A stretch of 64,000 nt of DNA, taken from Petrosia ficiformis (Eukaryota > Porifera > Demospongiae > Haplosclerida > Petrosiidae). The notes beneath the pieces are model-generated. The model was not told where the DNA came from. It ran no database searches and saw only the letters and a list, made by a program, of their open reading frames with translations. This document shows, piece by piece, positions 46,986 to 59,396 of the stretch. The stretch spans positions 4,204,001-4,268,000 of the forward strand of contig OX345640.1 of NCBI GenBank assembly GCA_947044365.1, given 5' to 3'. Made by a program: the position numbers and the translations under genes. Position 1 is the stretch's first letter. Every line of letters begins with the position of its first letter.

Positions 46986-48199
46986 GACCGTTTCATTTAA
47001 GAGAGCAAGTTATGCAATTATTATAAATGAACCCTCACGTCACTTCCGGGGTACGTTTCTGTGCCATCTTGTTTCCGTTTTGCATTGAAGTCAATGTAAA
47101 TATAGTCTACATTCTTGCAGTTATAATTTAGTAGTAAAACCGAATATCCTAATAAAACGAACATCAGTGAAAATTTCATCTTTGAACTAAAGAACAGTGA
47201 TAGTCTGGTGTAAAAAACTTTTTTTTTGTGAGAGATATTTTCCTGCAAAAATTAATTGTTATTTTAGTGAGGTGACCAAGCATTCAAGTACCAACTTCAT
47301 GAAAGAAGCCCAAACTGATTGAAAAGTTAGCTGTTTAGTGTTTACATGTATTTATAATTACTATAATTATGTATCAAGTATAAATACACATATATAGTAT
47401 ATATAATCATACTATATTACGATAATTATATATAAATATTATTTTATTAAATTTTACAACTTAATTTTTAATGTGTAATCTTTTTTAGTTCTCCTCATCT
47501 AGCAAATCATGTATACTATAGAAATAAGACTATAAGAGGTTCTCCAATAGACACTGATAATACCTCGGACATCCTATCAGATTCATCTGTAGTGTCACTT
47601 GGTGGAAGTCTAACTGCGAGAACAGCTGCTAGAAACACCTTCACTTACAATAAGAGACCTTCATTCAAATTCAATGCCCTCAGCCACTTTACTTGGATCA
47701 GTTGGAAAGTGATGCATTGAAATGGACTGTCCTTTAGTTTTTCCACAAACTATACATGAACTTGGCATCTTTACACTTTAATAATAATATAATTATTTAT
47801 ATAATAATATATATTGTGTGCATGTGTGTGTTATTTTGCTTGCTAACTAGTCCAGTATACTCCAATATGCATTGTATTATATACATGTTTATGTCTACAT
47901 TTTGCTTACTCACCTCACTAAAATAACAATTAATTTTTGCAGGCAAATATCTCGCACACAAAAAAAGGTTTTTACACCAGACTATCACTGTTCTATAGTT
48001 CAAAGATGAAATTTTCACTGACGTTCGTTTTATTAAGATATTCGGTTTTACTACTAAATTATAACTGCAAGAATGTAGACTATATTTACATTGACTTCAA
48101 TGCAAAACGGAAACAAGATGGCGCAGAAACGTACCCCGGAAGTGACGTAAGGGTTCATTTATAATAATTGCATAACTTGCTCTCTTAAATGAAACGGTC
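46986..48199. mobile_element. 1,214-bp TIR element nested between gag and protease
   Basis: Inverted repeats of ~290 bp (46,986-47,275 and 47,911-48,199) begin GACCGTTTCATTTAAGAGAG and are flanked by TA (46,984-46,985; 48,200-48,201), as in Tc1/mariner-like insertions. The mirror 75-codon frames in the two repeats are only TIR translation. Between the repeats lies an exon-like stretch, 47,489-47,712 (+). Confidence 0.8.
47489..47712 (+). other. exon-like open stretch captured in the nested TIR element
   Basis: It follows a T-rich tract ending ttttttag and reads SSPHLANHVYYRNKTIR, then a Ser/Thr-rich passage (SDSSVVSLGGSLTARTAARN), to a stop. It looks like the last exon of a host gene, including a 3' splice site. 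No family recognised. Confidence 0.45.
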
Positions 48200-48991
48200 T
48201 ATTGTCTTCAATTGACGTACTAACCCACTTTGTAGCATTTCTCCTACCTCTTGTTTTGAAAGTTGAGAATTGCTTACGAGTGTCATCTCTTTTCTTCCCG
48301 CGACAAGCTGGTGAGATGTGGCCTCTCTTTCCACATGAATGACATACTGCATCTTTAAACTTACAGTGGGCTGGGGCATGGTCTTTCCTCCCACAACGAT
48401 AACACGGCTGAGGGTTAATAGCCTTTACATTAGCCTCCACTGAGACTCCAGGTTTACTAGATTTCATTACATGAGTATTCCTTTCAGCACTTTCAAGGTT
48501 AGTAGCAATCTCAATAGCTTTAAGTATGGTTAAATCGTTTTTAATCAACAGTCTTTTCTGTGTGGCTTCATTGTTCAAACCACAAACGAAACGATCTCGT
48601 AGGGCTTCTTCCAAATGAGTGCCAAATTTGCAATTAGTAGTTAACCGTCTGAGTTCAGCAACAAAATCAGCAATACTTTCAGTTGGTCTCTCTTATGGAA
48701 ATGGAATCTCTCTGCTATTACGATAGGTACAGGCTCAAAATGACCCTCAAGAGTTTTGATTAAGTCTTCCAAGGCTATATCCCTTGGTTTTGTTGGAGCA
48801 TAAAAGTCGCTTAGTAGAGCGTAGGTTTTAGGACCGATAACTGTGAGAAAAACAGCCACCTTCTTGTTTTCACTTATTCCGTTAGCATCAAAGTATAATT
48901 TTAGCCTTTCAACGTAGGTTGAGAAACGTTCAGTCTCCGGTTTGAACTCTTCAAGTTTACCGATAACAGACATGGTGAATCCACTGAACAA
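48200..48991 (-). pseudogene. gypsy gag with two CCHC knuckles, frameshifted
   Basis: The N-terminal part (ATG 48,991) shows a gag-like core (RLKLYFDANGISENKKVAVF; LLSDFYAPTKPRD). One base shift near 48,680 separates it from the second part (ESIADFVAELRR; EEALRDRFVCGLNNEATQKR), which ends in two knuckles, CYRCGRKDHAPAHC and CHSCGKRGHISPAC. Shortly after these a TIR element (46,986-48,199) interrupts the coding region. Confidence 0.85.
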
Positions 48992-49008
48992 CCACTCTCG
49001 TCGCTAAT

Positions 49009-49199
49009 TGTAGTATCTTAATATTTCTAAATCATATATTTGATACTAAATAAGAAATAAGAGAGAGAGAGACAGAGAGTACTACCAAAACTATAACATG
49101 AGGTAATCTGACATGTGCTACTGAGCATGCTCACAAAAACCAAAAGAAACCATACAATCTTAATTAAGAATACATAACTCAACAATGCAATATACTACA
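49009..49199 (-). repeat. 5' LTR (191 bp)
   Basis: Complete LTR with inverted ends TGTAGTAT...ATACTACA, followed outward by the target duplication GGTTC at 49,200-49,204. Confidence 0.9.
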
Positions 49200-49999
49200 G
49201 GTTCCTACACATATAAGACACATGTTAAGATGCATACACAACTAGAAGAGAATACTTGTAAATTGTAATCCATCATTCAATATATTTTATGCATATAAGC
49301 AATCTACCCATTTAGCTCTTTTAGGTAAGCATACTTAACTTGGTCCTGTCATTATAGAGAATTAATAAAGGCACATCATACTATCCTAATTAATAACTCC
49401 TTACGCTCTTTATCTGATTTACAAACAGCAGTCCACACCATTGAGGAATGGTGTTTATAGTTACACAAACATCCTGATTGTTCCTCTGAATAGTGGTAAA
49501 TTGGTTTGATATAAAGCACTACAGTCAGAGCCATTGTCATGTCATTCACCTAGAATTCTTCAATTTTCTTGTTTCAAAATTCTTCTGTTTATGCAAAAGA
49601 AAAAATTCATCCTATTTTATCAAATAGTTTATGAAAAATCAACTTTTGAAAATAGCTAATTAGCTAATGATTGTCAACTAGAATCATATCACTTAGTTTT
49701 AATATAATTTATTTGTTTTCTTCTGTGTGTACTTTGTTTTGTAATTTTTGTCACTCGTAAGCCAATGGTGGCTGGGCAGAATATCTGTGTGTGACTTTAA
49801 TAAAATCAATTCAATTCAATTCATATTAACTACAATCAATTATGCTTTCTTCAAATGAGTATGAAATGAGCACCTCTTGAGTGGATGTGGCCATCCACCA
49901 ATACTGTGATAATGGATGCACTTGCAGTGTAGAACCCTTGCCACAAGAGTGATTTGGGAAGCAAGCTTAAAGAAAGATTCAGTACTGACAGTCAAGAAA

Positions 50000-50430
50000 A
50001 TAATTGCAGACAAATATTTGATGCCTTTTATTCTGCCTATTTTTGATTATTGTTCAACAGTGTGGTGCCCCTAGGCCTCTGCTAAAGTTAGCAGAGCAAT
50101 GTACTTAAAATTTTGTTTGACTGCTCTCAGTATTAAATCTTAAGTCATTGTACTCAGAGTTTTTGTTATCCAGAAGTTATTATATTGCAGTACAGGTGTA
50201 TAAAACGATCAATCGTCTTTCACTACACTTCGTATCTGGGGTGTTTGATTTGATATCTTCTAGGACTAATTGTCTCTTCCAAAATAAATACCGAGTAGTT
50301 ACCCCTTACATACAAACAAATAATGGAAAATCTATTTTCTATTATAATGGTACGATACTTTACATAAGGACCTTTATGATTGTTTGTCCTTTTTTTTGCT
50401 ATAGGGTTTGTTTGTCTAAGACCCTATAGC
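50000..50430 (+). pseudogene. non-LTR (CR1/jockey-type) RT C-terminal remnant, left arm
   Basis: Reads FDYCSTVWCP, then with shifts RCIKRSIVFHYTS and a 93-codon open piece (50,148-50,429) containing NKYRVVTPYIQTNNGKSIFYY. The order (PIFDYCSTVWCP ... RTN..R.P...T..G..SF.Y.G) is typical of the end of non-LTR reverse transcriptases. An exact inverted copy is at 51,435-51,864. Confidence 0.6.
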
Positions 50431-51434
50431 CTAACCCTAATTCTAAACCACAAACCCTATAGTGCAGCACCAAGGCATAAACTTCCAAAACATGTGCTGT
50501 AATTCAAATTTTATATCTATTTTGAAATAAGCATAGTACACACAAGAAACAAAAACGCCCACTCAATTGATTTTTAATTAGGTAATTAAGCAATTTTAAT
50601 TAATTAAAGGTGTGAAAAATGGTATACAATACCGTTCTTATTCAGTAAGATCATTATACTTATACATATGTTTGATGAAATAGAGCTATATTTAAATTTA
50701 TTTCTGTATTCTATGACATAATAGCCAATAATTGGCCTTATATAATTTTCAGAATTTGATTGATGATGGGATCATGCGGGTTTGCCTACTCGAAATTTAT
50801 GCTAATGCATTTGTATACCGTATATTTAATTAACCAAAATATTTTAATTAATTAATAACAATTTATAATAATTAATTAATATTATGATGTTATAAGTTGT
50901 GCCCCAGTAGTCATTTAATGCTGGCTACGCCACTGATCATGAATGGTCATACGTGCAAGGGTGGTTATGCGGCTGCAAAGAAACATCGATAGAAAGCAGA
51001 CGCTATTTAGAATTTCTTAAAATATTTTGATTAATTAAATATACAGTATACAAATGCATTAGCATAAATTTCGAGTAGGCAAACCCGCACGATCCCATCA
51101 TCAATCAAATTCTGAAAATTATATAAGGCCAATTATTGGCTATTATTTCATAGAATACAGAAATAAATTTAAATATAGCTCTATTTCATCAAACATATGT
51201 ATAAGTATAATGATCTTACTGAATAAGAACGGTATTGTATACCATTTTTCACACCTTTAATTAATTAAAATTGCTTAATTACCTAATTAAAAATCAATTG
51301 AGTGGGCGTTTTTGTTTCTTGTGTGTACTATGCTTATTTCAAAATAGATATAAAATTTGAATTACAGCACATGTTTTGGAAGTTTATGCCTTGGTGCTGC
51401 ACTATAGGGTTTGTGGTTTAGAATTAGGGTTAGG

Positions 51435-51864
51435 CTATAGGGTCTTAGACAAACAAACCCTATAGCAAAAAAAAGGACAAACAATCATAAAGGTCCTTAT
51501 GTAAAGTATCGTACCATTATAATAGAAAATAGATTTTCCATTATTTGTTTGTATGTAAGGGGTAACTACTCGGTATTTATTTTGGAAGAGACAATTAGTC
51601 CTAGAAGATATCAAATCAAACACCCCAGATACGAAGTGTAGTGAAAGACGATTGATCGTTTTATACACCTGTACTGCAATATAATAACTTCTGGATAACA
51701 AAAACTCTGAGTACAATGACTTAAGATTTAATACTGAGAGCAGTCAAACAAAATTTTAAGTACATTGCTCTGCTAACTTTAGCAGAGGCCTAGGGGCACC
51801 ACACTGTTGAACAATAATCAAAAATAGGCAGAATAAAAGGCATCAAATATTTGTCTGCAATTAT
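51435..51864 (-). pseudogene. non-LTR RT C-terminal remnant, right arm (inverted copy)
   Basis: Mirror image of 50,000-50,430; the 93-codon piece is identical residue for residue (51,435-51,716). Confidence 0.6.
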
Positions 51865-54800
51865 TTTCTTGACTGTCAGTACTGAATCTTTCTTTAAGCT
51901 TGCTTCCCAAATCACTCTTGTGGCAAGGGTTCTACACTGCAAGTGCATCCATTATCACAGTATTGGTGGATGGCCACATCCACTCAAGAGGTGCTCATTT
52001 CATACTCATTTGAAGAAAGCATAATTGATTGTAGTTAATATGAATTGAATTGAATTGATTTTATTAAAGTCACACACAGATATTCTGCCCAGCCACCATT
52101 GGCTTACGAGTGACAAAAATTACAAAACAAAGTACACACAGAAGAAAACAAATAAATTATATTAAAACTAAGTGATATGATTCTAGTTGACAATCATTAG
52201 CTAATTAGCTATTTTCAAAAGTTGATTTTTCATAAACTATTTGATAAAATAGGATGAATTTTTTCTTTTGCATAAACAGAAGAATTTTGAAACAAGAAAA
52301 TTGAAGAATTCTAGGTGAATGACATGACAATGGCTCTGACTGTAGTGCTTTATATCAAACCAATTTACCACTATTCAGAGGAACAATCAGGATGTTTGTG
52401 TAACTATAAACACCATTCCTCAATGGTGTGGACTGCTGTTTGTAAATCAGATAAAGAGCGTAAGGAGTTATTAATTAGGATAGTATGATGTGCCTTTATT
52501 AATTCTCTATAATGACAGGACCAAGTTAAGTATGCTTACCTAAAAGAGCTAAATGGGTAGATTGCTTATATGCATAAAATATATTGAATGATGGATTACA
52601 ATTTACAAGTATTCTCTTCTAGTTGTGTATGCATCTTAAACCAGTATATAAGAAATATTATTAAGATTCAGTAAAATTCCCATGTTAACCTAATACCTTT
52701 AATTACTTGTTAATAACTAAGTCATTTCAATTCATAAAATAATAGTTATTATATTTGTATAAAATATATTAGTTTACCAATGACTATAAAGATAGTATGT
52801 AAAGGTTTATATGTCCAGTGTTTTCCCCAAAAAATAAAGTAGAGTGATGATTATATTAGCCCCACCCAAAGCTCCACCCATTTCAAACTGGCGACTCTCC
52901 TTGCGTATTTCCCTGACACTCGTCATCTGTTTACTTTCTCTTGAAATACAACCTCACATCAATTTTGTATTGCAAGAAAAAAGAAAGGAAAAAATAGTAG
53001 CGCAGTGGAGTGCTGCGCTAGCGCGCTCTAGGGAAAATGCTGCGGTATAATGGTAGCTCTTCTTGGGTCTTCAGTTACTATGCAGAATAGTGAGCGACCA
53101 TTTGGAAATTAATTTGCAGGATAAGATGATTAAGAGATGCCTTTGTGCAGACTAGGTCACATATGTTCTCATCAGAATCTGCGAAAAATTAAAATTCTAA
53201 CCGGAAGTGTTCAATTATTCTGAGCGCTCGAGCGCTCCCTTAGGTTAGGGGTGTGGTTTCTGGTTTATACATACAACTATTCAATGTATTCATTCATCAA
53301 TCTTTGTACTATAAAAATTGATTCACCAGTCATCCTCCATTACTAGTTTCAGATTTAAAAAGTGATCAGAGAACTCAAGATGATCAAAGAACTCAAGATG
53401 ATGAGTCAAATGGTGGTACTGGCAGTTTTGATTGCTCGGCTAATTCATTTCGTCCTGAGAGCAATACACCCATATCTTCATCCCAGGTAGATCAAGACAA
53501 GTCTAACATTGTGACGTTAAATGAACCCAATGAAGGCAAACCTAATTCACTTACTACCACTAACTATAACTAAAACTAAAACCCTTTTAGTAAGCCTAAT
53601 ATTATTTTAGTTAATTAAACTAAAAGTTTGAGAACCAGACATACTATAACTATAACCAAAAGTAGTCATTATTGTCAAACTAAAACAACACTACTCTCCA
53701 GATTGGTTTTAAAGAGCACTGTATCCTTTGTGCCATATGGTGTGCCCTTTATTATTTCTGAAAATACACTCCTCAGTCTAAGAGGAGACTCACACACATA
53801 CTACATGATTACATGTACTCTGCTTTCTGTACTATGACTAGTAGAGTCAAAAGACAGAAAGAAAGAAACTGTCAACATATCAGCTAATAGCCAGTGCTTG
53901 AAGTTGTAGCAGCAACTACCTCAATTGTACTTAGTTTGCTTCACCAGCGATAGTCTTGAAGGAAACAGGAATTATGTTTCTATTACCAGAGTCTTCCCGA
54001 GGTCGTTAATCTGTAACCATGAGTTATAGAAATTGGCATAGCATTATAACCAAAAGGTTTTAGGAAAAGTAATTTCAAGTCTGCTAGTAGCTCATTTGAA
54101 GTGCCAATGTTCATAATTCACAGAAAATTTGCTAACTACTTACAGACAGACAAATTGATCACGGTAACGCTCACTCCACTTATATGTACACTGGCGAGTA
54201 TTAACTAATAACTTAAAATTCTCTCATTTTCTCACTCTCTGTCTCTTTTCCTCTCTCTTTGTCTCTTCCTGTCTCTGTCTCCCTCCATCTTTCTCTGTCT
54301 TGTCTGTCGCTCTATTAGGGAGACAATATTGATGATGATGACATGATGGGAGGAATGGATGATGATGATATAAATGTCAATGGTCAGTTATTTAATTAAT
54401 CTCTTACATGTAATCCAGAGGATTAAATGTAATCAAAAAGTACATTAATATGTGACTAAACTAAGTAAAGGAATTTTTGAACATTTTGTAGAAATTAAAT
54501 TCTTATCTTTATTGCTTCTTATAATTATCATAGAAGCCTAGTAAAGTACATGTACATGTATTATGTTCACATACCAGGCTTTTATTAAGAAATTTTGTCA
54601 AGGGGGTGCGAAATGTGAATTTGAAAGACTTTGGGAGAGAGGGGGGGGGGGATACAGGATTATTGTAGTGTGCATATTAAATTCCAGGAGGGGGGCAAGG
54701 TGCCTAAATAAAACCTTGCATACTGAGTTACATTATCACACGATTTAGTGGACTTTCTATTGTTACATATACATGTGTTCTCTGATTAGCGATAGTTTTG

Positions 54801-57800
54801 CAATCTTGAACAATTAAATTAGGTATCCAGGGTGGAGCGGAGCAATAGTTGATCTTCCTGGACACCAACTTTAGTTTACTTCCTGTACTAAATAGCTGAA
54901 TACATGTACATGTAGCTAGTTACTTTTAATAAAGTCTTTTCACATTCACAATGTCCTCAAAATTAGGATGTGATGACTTTATATGTAATATAGTGTATAG
55001 TTTAATGTCATAAGGTTAATACATGATTATACTGTAACTCAATAATGAAGCAATGGATTGAGATTTGACATACACAAAAAAGAACGGGAAGGATAATTAT
55101 ATGAAAATGGTGCAAGTAAAAAGATGGTTGATCATTTCAAACGAAAGTTATGACCATTTTTCCGAGGACAAGGTGAACATGAATGACCTTTAGTGTTGTT
55201 TTAGTATGACAATAATGATCACTTTTAGTTATAGTATGTGTGCCTAGCTTATCACAATTTTAGTTATAGTTGTAGTTATAGTTAATCAACTAATTCCTTA
55301 TTAAAAGGGTTTACTAACTTAAAGTCCCCATTATTCATATTAATTAGTTGTAGTTATTAAAGTACACCTGTATTTCAATTATATATGTACTAAAAGTCAC
55401 AATGGCCTTACTTACCAAAAAGGGTTTTAGTTATAGTTAACTAAAATAACACTAGTAGCTGAATGTTTTGATCAAAAATTATCATTTCCCAAGAGACTAA
55501 TTTTCTTTACTTATAATATTAAAGCACATTTGCCTATGCTTGTCTCCTCAACACTTCTTGTGCTGTAATTTTCATAATGCAAGATTGACCTAAGGTACTA
55601 CTGTACTAGTTGTAACTAAAGGTCATTCACGTTCACCATGACCTCAGAAAAATGTTCATAACTTTAGTTTGGAATGTCCAACAATCTTTTCACCTGGACC
55701 ATGAAATGTCCAACAATCTTTTTGCCTGCACCATTTTCATATAATAGTCCTTCTCATTCTTTTTTGTGTATGTCAAATTTCAATCCATTGCTTCATTATT
55801 GAGTTACAATATAATCATGTATTAACCTTATGACATTAAACTATACATTATATTACATATAAAGTCATCATATTATAACTTTGAGGACATTGTAAATGTG
55901 AACATACTTTAGAAACTATAATGAATTGGATAACAATTACTAGTTGGTCACTAATTGTTTTAACTTCAACATGTATGTCCTCCTATATCAGTTATTCATT
56001 TTGTTTTCTACAGGTGGTAGTAGCACTGATGATTTGTTTGGTTCCTCCTCCTTCCTTTCTAGTTTTGAAAGTAAATCATCTTCCACTAAATCATCCACTA
56101 ATAATCCGTTTGGAAATGTACATAGTACATTACAATCTTCTACTGCATTCACTCAGGTATGCTATCCATTTCTTCTGTACTGCAATTACTATAGACATCT
56201 ACGATCTGAGGAACCATCCTCATAACGCAAGATGAAATTTAAATTTACAAGTATTACATGTACTTTGAACACTTACAATACAGGTACATGTAGCATGTAC
56301 GTGTATGTGTACGTGTAGCATGTATGTGTACGTGTATGCATACATGTACATGTACATATACGTGTACATGTATATATGGATATTGACATCATGTACATGT
56401 ACATATATGTGTACATGTACATGTGTATGGATATTGACATTGTGTACGTGTACATATACAGGTACATGTACATGTATGTATAGATATTGACATTGTGTAC
56501 GTGTACATATACAGGTACATGTACATGTATGTATAGATATTGACATTGTGTACGTGTACATATACATGTATGTATGGATATTGACATTGTACCTCATTAA
56601 GGTACTTGTTGATTTAGGATTCAACTAAAATTGAACAGCTTAGGACCATAGTGGACTAGCATCCATATATCCAGGTTAACATGAAAACACTCCAAAATAT
56701 GTTTCAGAAAATTGAAGATATCAAAAATATTTCATATTTGGTAGTGGAGATTTTTAATGCATATTTATGTAGTATGGACAAGTTGATTTTGTGTTAGTCC
56801 AATATGATTCTGAGCCTTTCAATTATATTAATGTTGTCACTTGGTCTGCTGTATTCCTTTCCTTCTAGAGAACAACAGCCTCCAGTTTTTTCCAGCCATC
56901 TCGAGGTAATGACATGAACTATCTTTATTAAAAATCATTCACATGATATTCTGTAATTTAGTTTCATTTCAGAGTTCTCCTAGTATGGTTCAACCACTAC
57001 CTTCTGTTGGTCCCAGGATGGGGCTTGGTCCCTCTCCTCTCATAATGAGTCATACTAGTAAGTCACATATTAGTAATTATCTTACTAGGAGGTTTAAATG
57101 TTAAAGCTTTCATTCATTCATAGCTCCTTTGTTTATGTTCTGTTTGAAATTCATTGCAGTGAAAGCCGAGGACATCCCTGTATTGAGGACACTTATAAAT
57201 GTCCTAAACTGTGCTTTATAATATAAATTTACCCATGAAATGAGGACACCCCTGTATTGAGGACACTTATAAATGTCCTAAACTGTGCTTTATAATATAA
57301 ATTCACCCATGAAATGAGGACACCACTGTTTTCAAGACACTTACAGTATATTTGTACTGGCCAATTTTCATTTTAGTTAGTTATAGTTATTACAGTAGAC
57401 CTGTAATTTAATTATAGTTTAGTTAACTAAAAGTCACAAAACCTTACTAAAAGGAATTTTAGTTATAGTTATAGTTTAACTAAAACAACACTATTGCTGA
57501 AGTAGAATCACCTGTACATTGCTATGGGACCTCAACCACAGTCAGTTTGAATTGATTAATTGCACTATAAATTTGTACAAAAAGTTTATTTGTATCATTA
57601 TGAGCTTATCAAAAACTCTTGGTTATTATTTATACAATATATATATGCTAGTGTCACATATGCATTGTATACATAGTTAAGGAAATTGTGTCATTCTGAA
57701 AGCAGACACAATCAATCATAGGGATGTTTTTTTCTCCATATATCTTGTTTCTTTTTTTTTGTAGCTCCAGGATTTGGATCCCCTCCTCAATTTGGTAGTT

Positions 57801-58042
57801 CTGCAATGATTGGTGGTGTAAATTTAGTAAGCAGTCAGGTACCTCAAGCAAGGTATGTTATGTACCACAAAACATGAAAAGGTGCAATGTTTCAGAATAA
57901 ATTGACCTGTTTAACGTAAAAGTCAGGGATTATGTAAGGGGAAAGGGGGGCAAATGAAGGTTTGTAGAACTATAGGGGGTATGAGTATCTGTATGCAAAC
58001 ACGAAATGTTTTGCTCTAGCCACACCCACTTTGTTATAATTG

Positions 58043-58602
58043 TATACTGTATGCCAGGAATTATTCGTGGTGGAATATTTTCGCAAAAAAGACATTTTGG
58101 AGTATTTGCGAATTTAAATTTTCATGAATTACCACAATTTTACCACCCACTTCCAATTTTAGTAGATAGAAGCCCTGCCGAACCATGTGTATAATTTGTT
58201 TACTCAACATGCGAAAATGACACAAGAGTTCATTTGTGAAAAGCTGTATGAGGGGTCACCATATCTACAAAGACGTCTGGGTTCCTGATCTAATGAGGGC
58301 TGAAGTATTGACTTGCGTGCGAGAGGCTGGAAATGATGCTGATTCCTATTCTGTAGCAATGATCAATTCCTTGATGACTGTTGTTGGCCATGAATCAATG
58401 GCAGAAGAAGGGACACTTGAAAATAGTGCTCCATGTGGGCTTGGAACAGCAGAATTTCGCCTGAAGTAATGATACAATGAATCCACATGGCGTTTACTTG
58501 CTACCACGCCCATATCTTTGTGATTTTTATTTTCGTGAGTAGTGTACAATTTGCAAAATTTGCAAAAATATTCCACCGCGAACATTTTGTGGCATGCGGT
58601 AT
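58043..58602. mobile_element. ~560-bp MITE with inverted ends, carrying a HIRAN-like segment
   Basis: The left end ATACTGTATGCCAGGAATTA with GTGGTGGAATATTTTCGCA and the right end (complement of ATACCGCATGCCACAAAATG) are inverted. The interior plus-strand frame 58,236-58,469 is described separately. It lies in the intron equivalent to 14,579-15,488. Confidence 0.7.
58236..58469 (+). pseudogene. HIRAN-like domain fragment in MITE
   Basis: Reads GHHIYKDVWVPDLM, VLTCVREAGNDADSYSVAMI and MTVVGHES, the pattern of HIRAN domains (YKDVW ... E..N..D.YAV.V ... VGH), which bind DNA ends in SNF2/Rad5 proteins and occur alone in many animal transposons. About 77 codons, intact here, broken in copy A (15,190-15,400). 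Confidence 0.6.
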
Positions 58603-58845
58603 TCACTGTTTAACCTGTCATGAAAAATTTTGACCCCCCTAAAAGTGTTCTACCAGGTCCAAATATTTCAAAATATTTGGACCCCCTGGAACTAATATTT
58701 CAGAACCAACTTGAAATATGTTGACCCCTCTGGAACTAATTACTAAATAATTATACTATAAAGTTATAAACTATCATTATAACAAACATTTTACACAATA
58801 TTAAAATTTACAATTAGACAATAATAATTTTTATAATTACTTATG

Positions 58846-59350
58846 TACACTTGCTACAAAACTGCTTTGTGGCAGAGTCAAAAGCTTCTGATCCTACAGT
58901 TACACAAGCTCCAATGTGATACCATTCCTTGGATGTACAGCATCAAATCATTGTACACCCAGCCTGCTCAGGCATACGACAGGAACAATATACAGGAGTT
59001 GTGGAGAGTACTTTGTATTTGTCAGCTCTTCTTGTTCTCTTGACAGGGAAGGTAGAGATAAATTGTGCTTCTGAACAGTCAATCAAATGCTTTCGCATCT
59101 TTGGCTGATCAAATTGGTATGCTCCAAGATGCTCACCATTTGCTAATGCGGTTGCAAAATCAATAGCAAAGATGCCACAGTCATTTGAACCACTTTGCAT
59201 TTGTGTGTCCATGTATTTAACTTGGATGGCATCTTTTGTGGTACATAGCAGGGCTGCAATCTGATTCTTCAAGTCAGGTTGCAACTTGGGGTGCTCAGTT
59301 GTCAACTTTTTGTTCATCCGCTCACGGACATTACAGTATTTAACCTGTAA
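58846..59350 (-). pseudogene. ULP1 (C48) protease C-terminal part plus PHD-like finger
   Basis: After an intron-like T-rich tract and cag at ~59,348 it reads VKYCNVRERMNKKL, then MQSGSNDCGIFAIDFATALA, the ULP1 oxyanion Gln and catalytic Cys. The catalytic His/Asp part is missing upstream. A PHD-like C4HC3 pattern follows (VYCSCRMPEQAGCTMI, then KEWYHIGACV and FCSKC) with an in-frame TGA before the third Cys pair. Confidence 0.7.
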
Positions 59351-59396
59351 GAAAAAATAATATACATGTTGGTACATGCAAGTACTACATGGGAAT

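Larger units (their letters stand above)
43205..49199 (-). mobile_element. decayed Ty3/gypsy LTR retrotransposon, GGTTC target duplication
   Basis: Read on the minus strand: 5' LTR 49,199-49,009, gag, protease, RT, RNase H, integrase, 3' LTR 43,381-43,205. The target duplication GGTTC lies at 43,200-43,204 and 49,200-49,204. The LTR ends are TGTAGTAT/ATACTACA. Just inside the 5' LTR, TTAGCGACGAG resembles a primer site for tRNA-Ser(GCT) (expected TGGCGACGAG). The order PR-RT-RH-IN is Ty3/gypsy. Frame breaks and two nested insertions show it is dead. It lies outside the NB-ARC gene, upstream of it. Confidence 0.92.
49225..52639. repeat. 3.4-kb palindrome: 1,623-bp arms, 169-bp spacer
   Basis: Arms 49,225-50,847 and 51,017-52,639 pair at a constant coordinate sum (101,864), so there are no net indels. 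A few mismatches are visible (for example near 50,774 and 50,717). The spacer 50,848-51,016 is unique. Both outer ends are TTAA, followed inward by GATGCATACACAACTAG. Arms contain a decayed non-LTR RT tail. Confidence 0.92.

Noticed and set aside
47021..47248. 75-residue frame with a signal-peptide-like hydrophobic start, mirrored at 47,937-48,164
   Set aside because: Both are the terminal inverted repeats of one DNA element; frame likeness follows from the TIR identity.
50148..50429. Identical 93-residue frames on opposite strands as a paired small gene
   Set aside because: They are palindrome arm copies of a decayed non-LTR RT tail, with stops just upstream.
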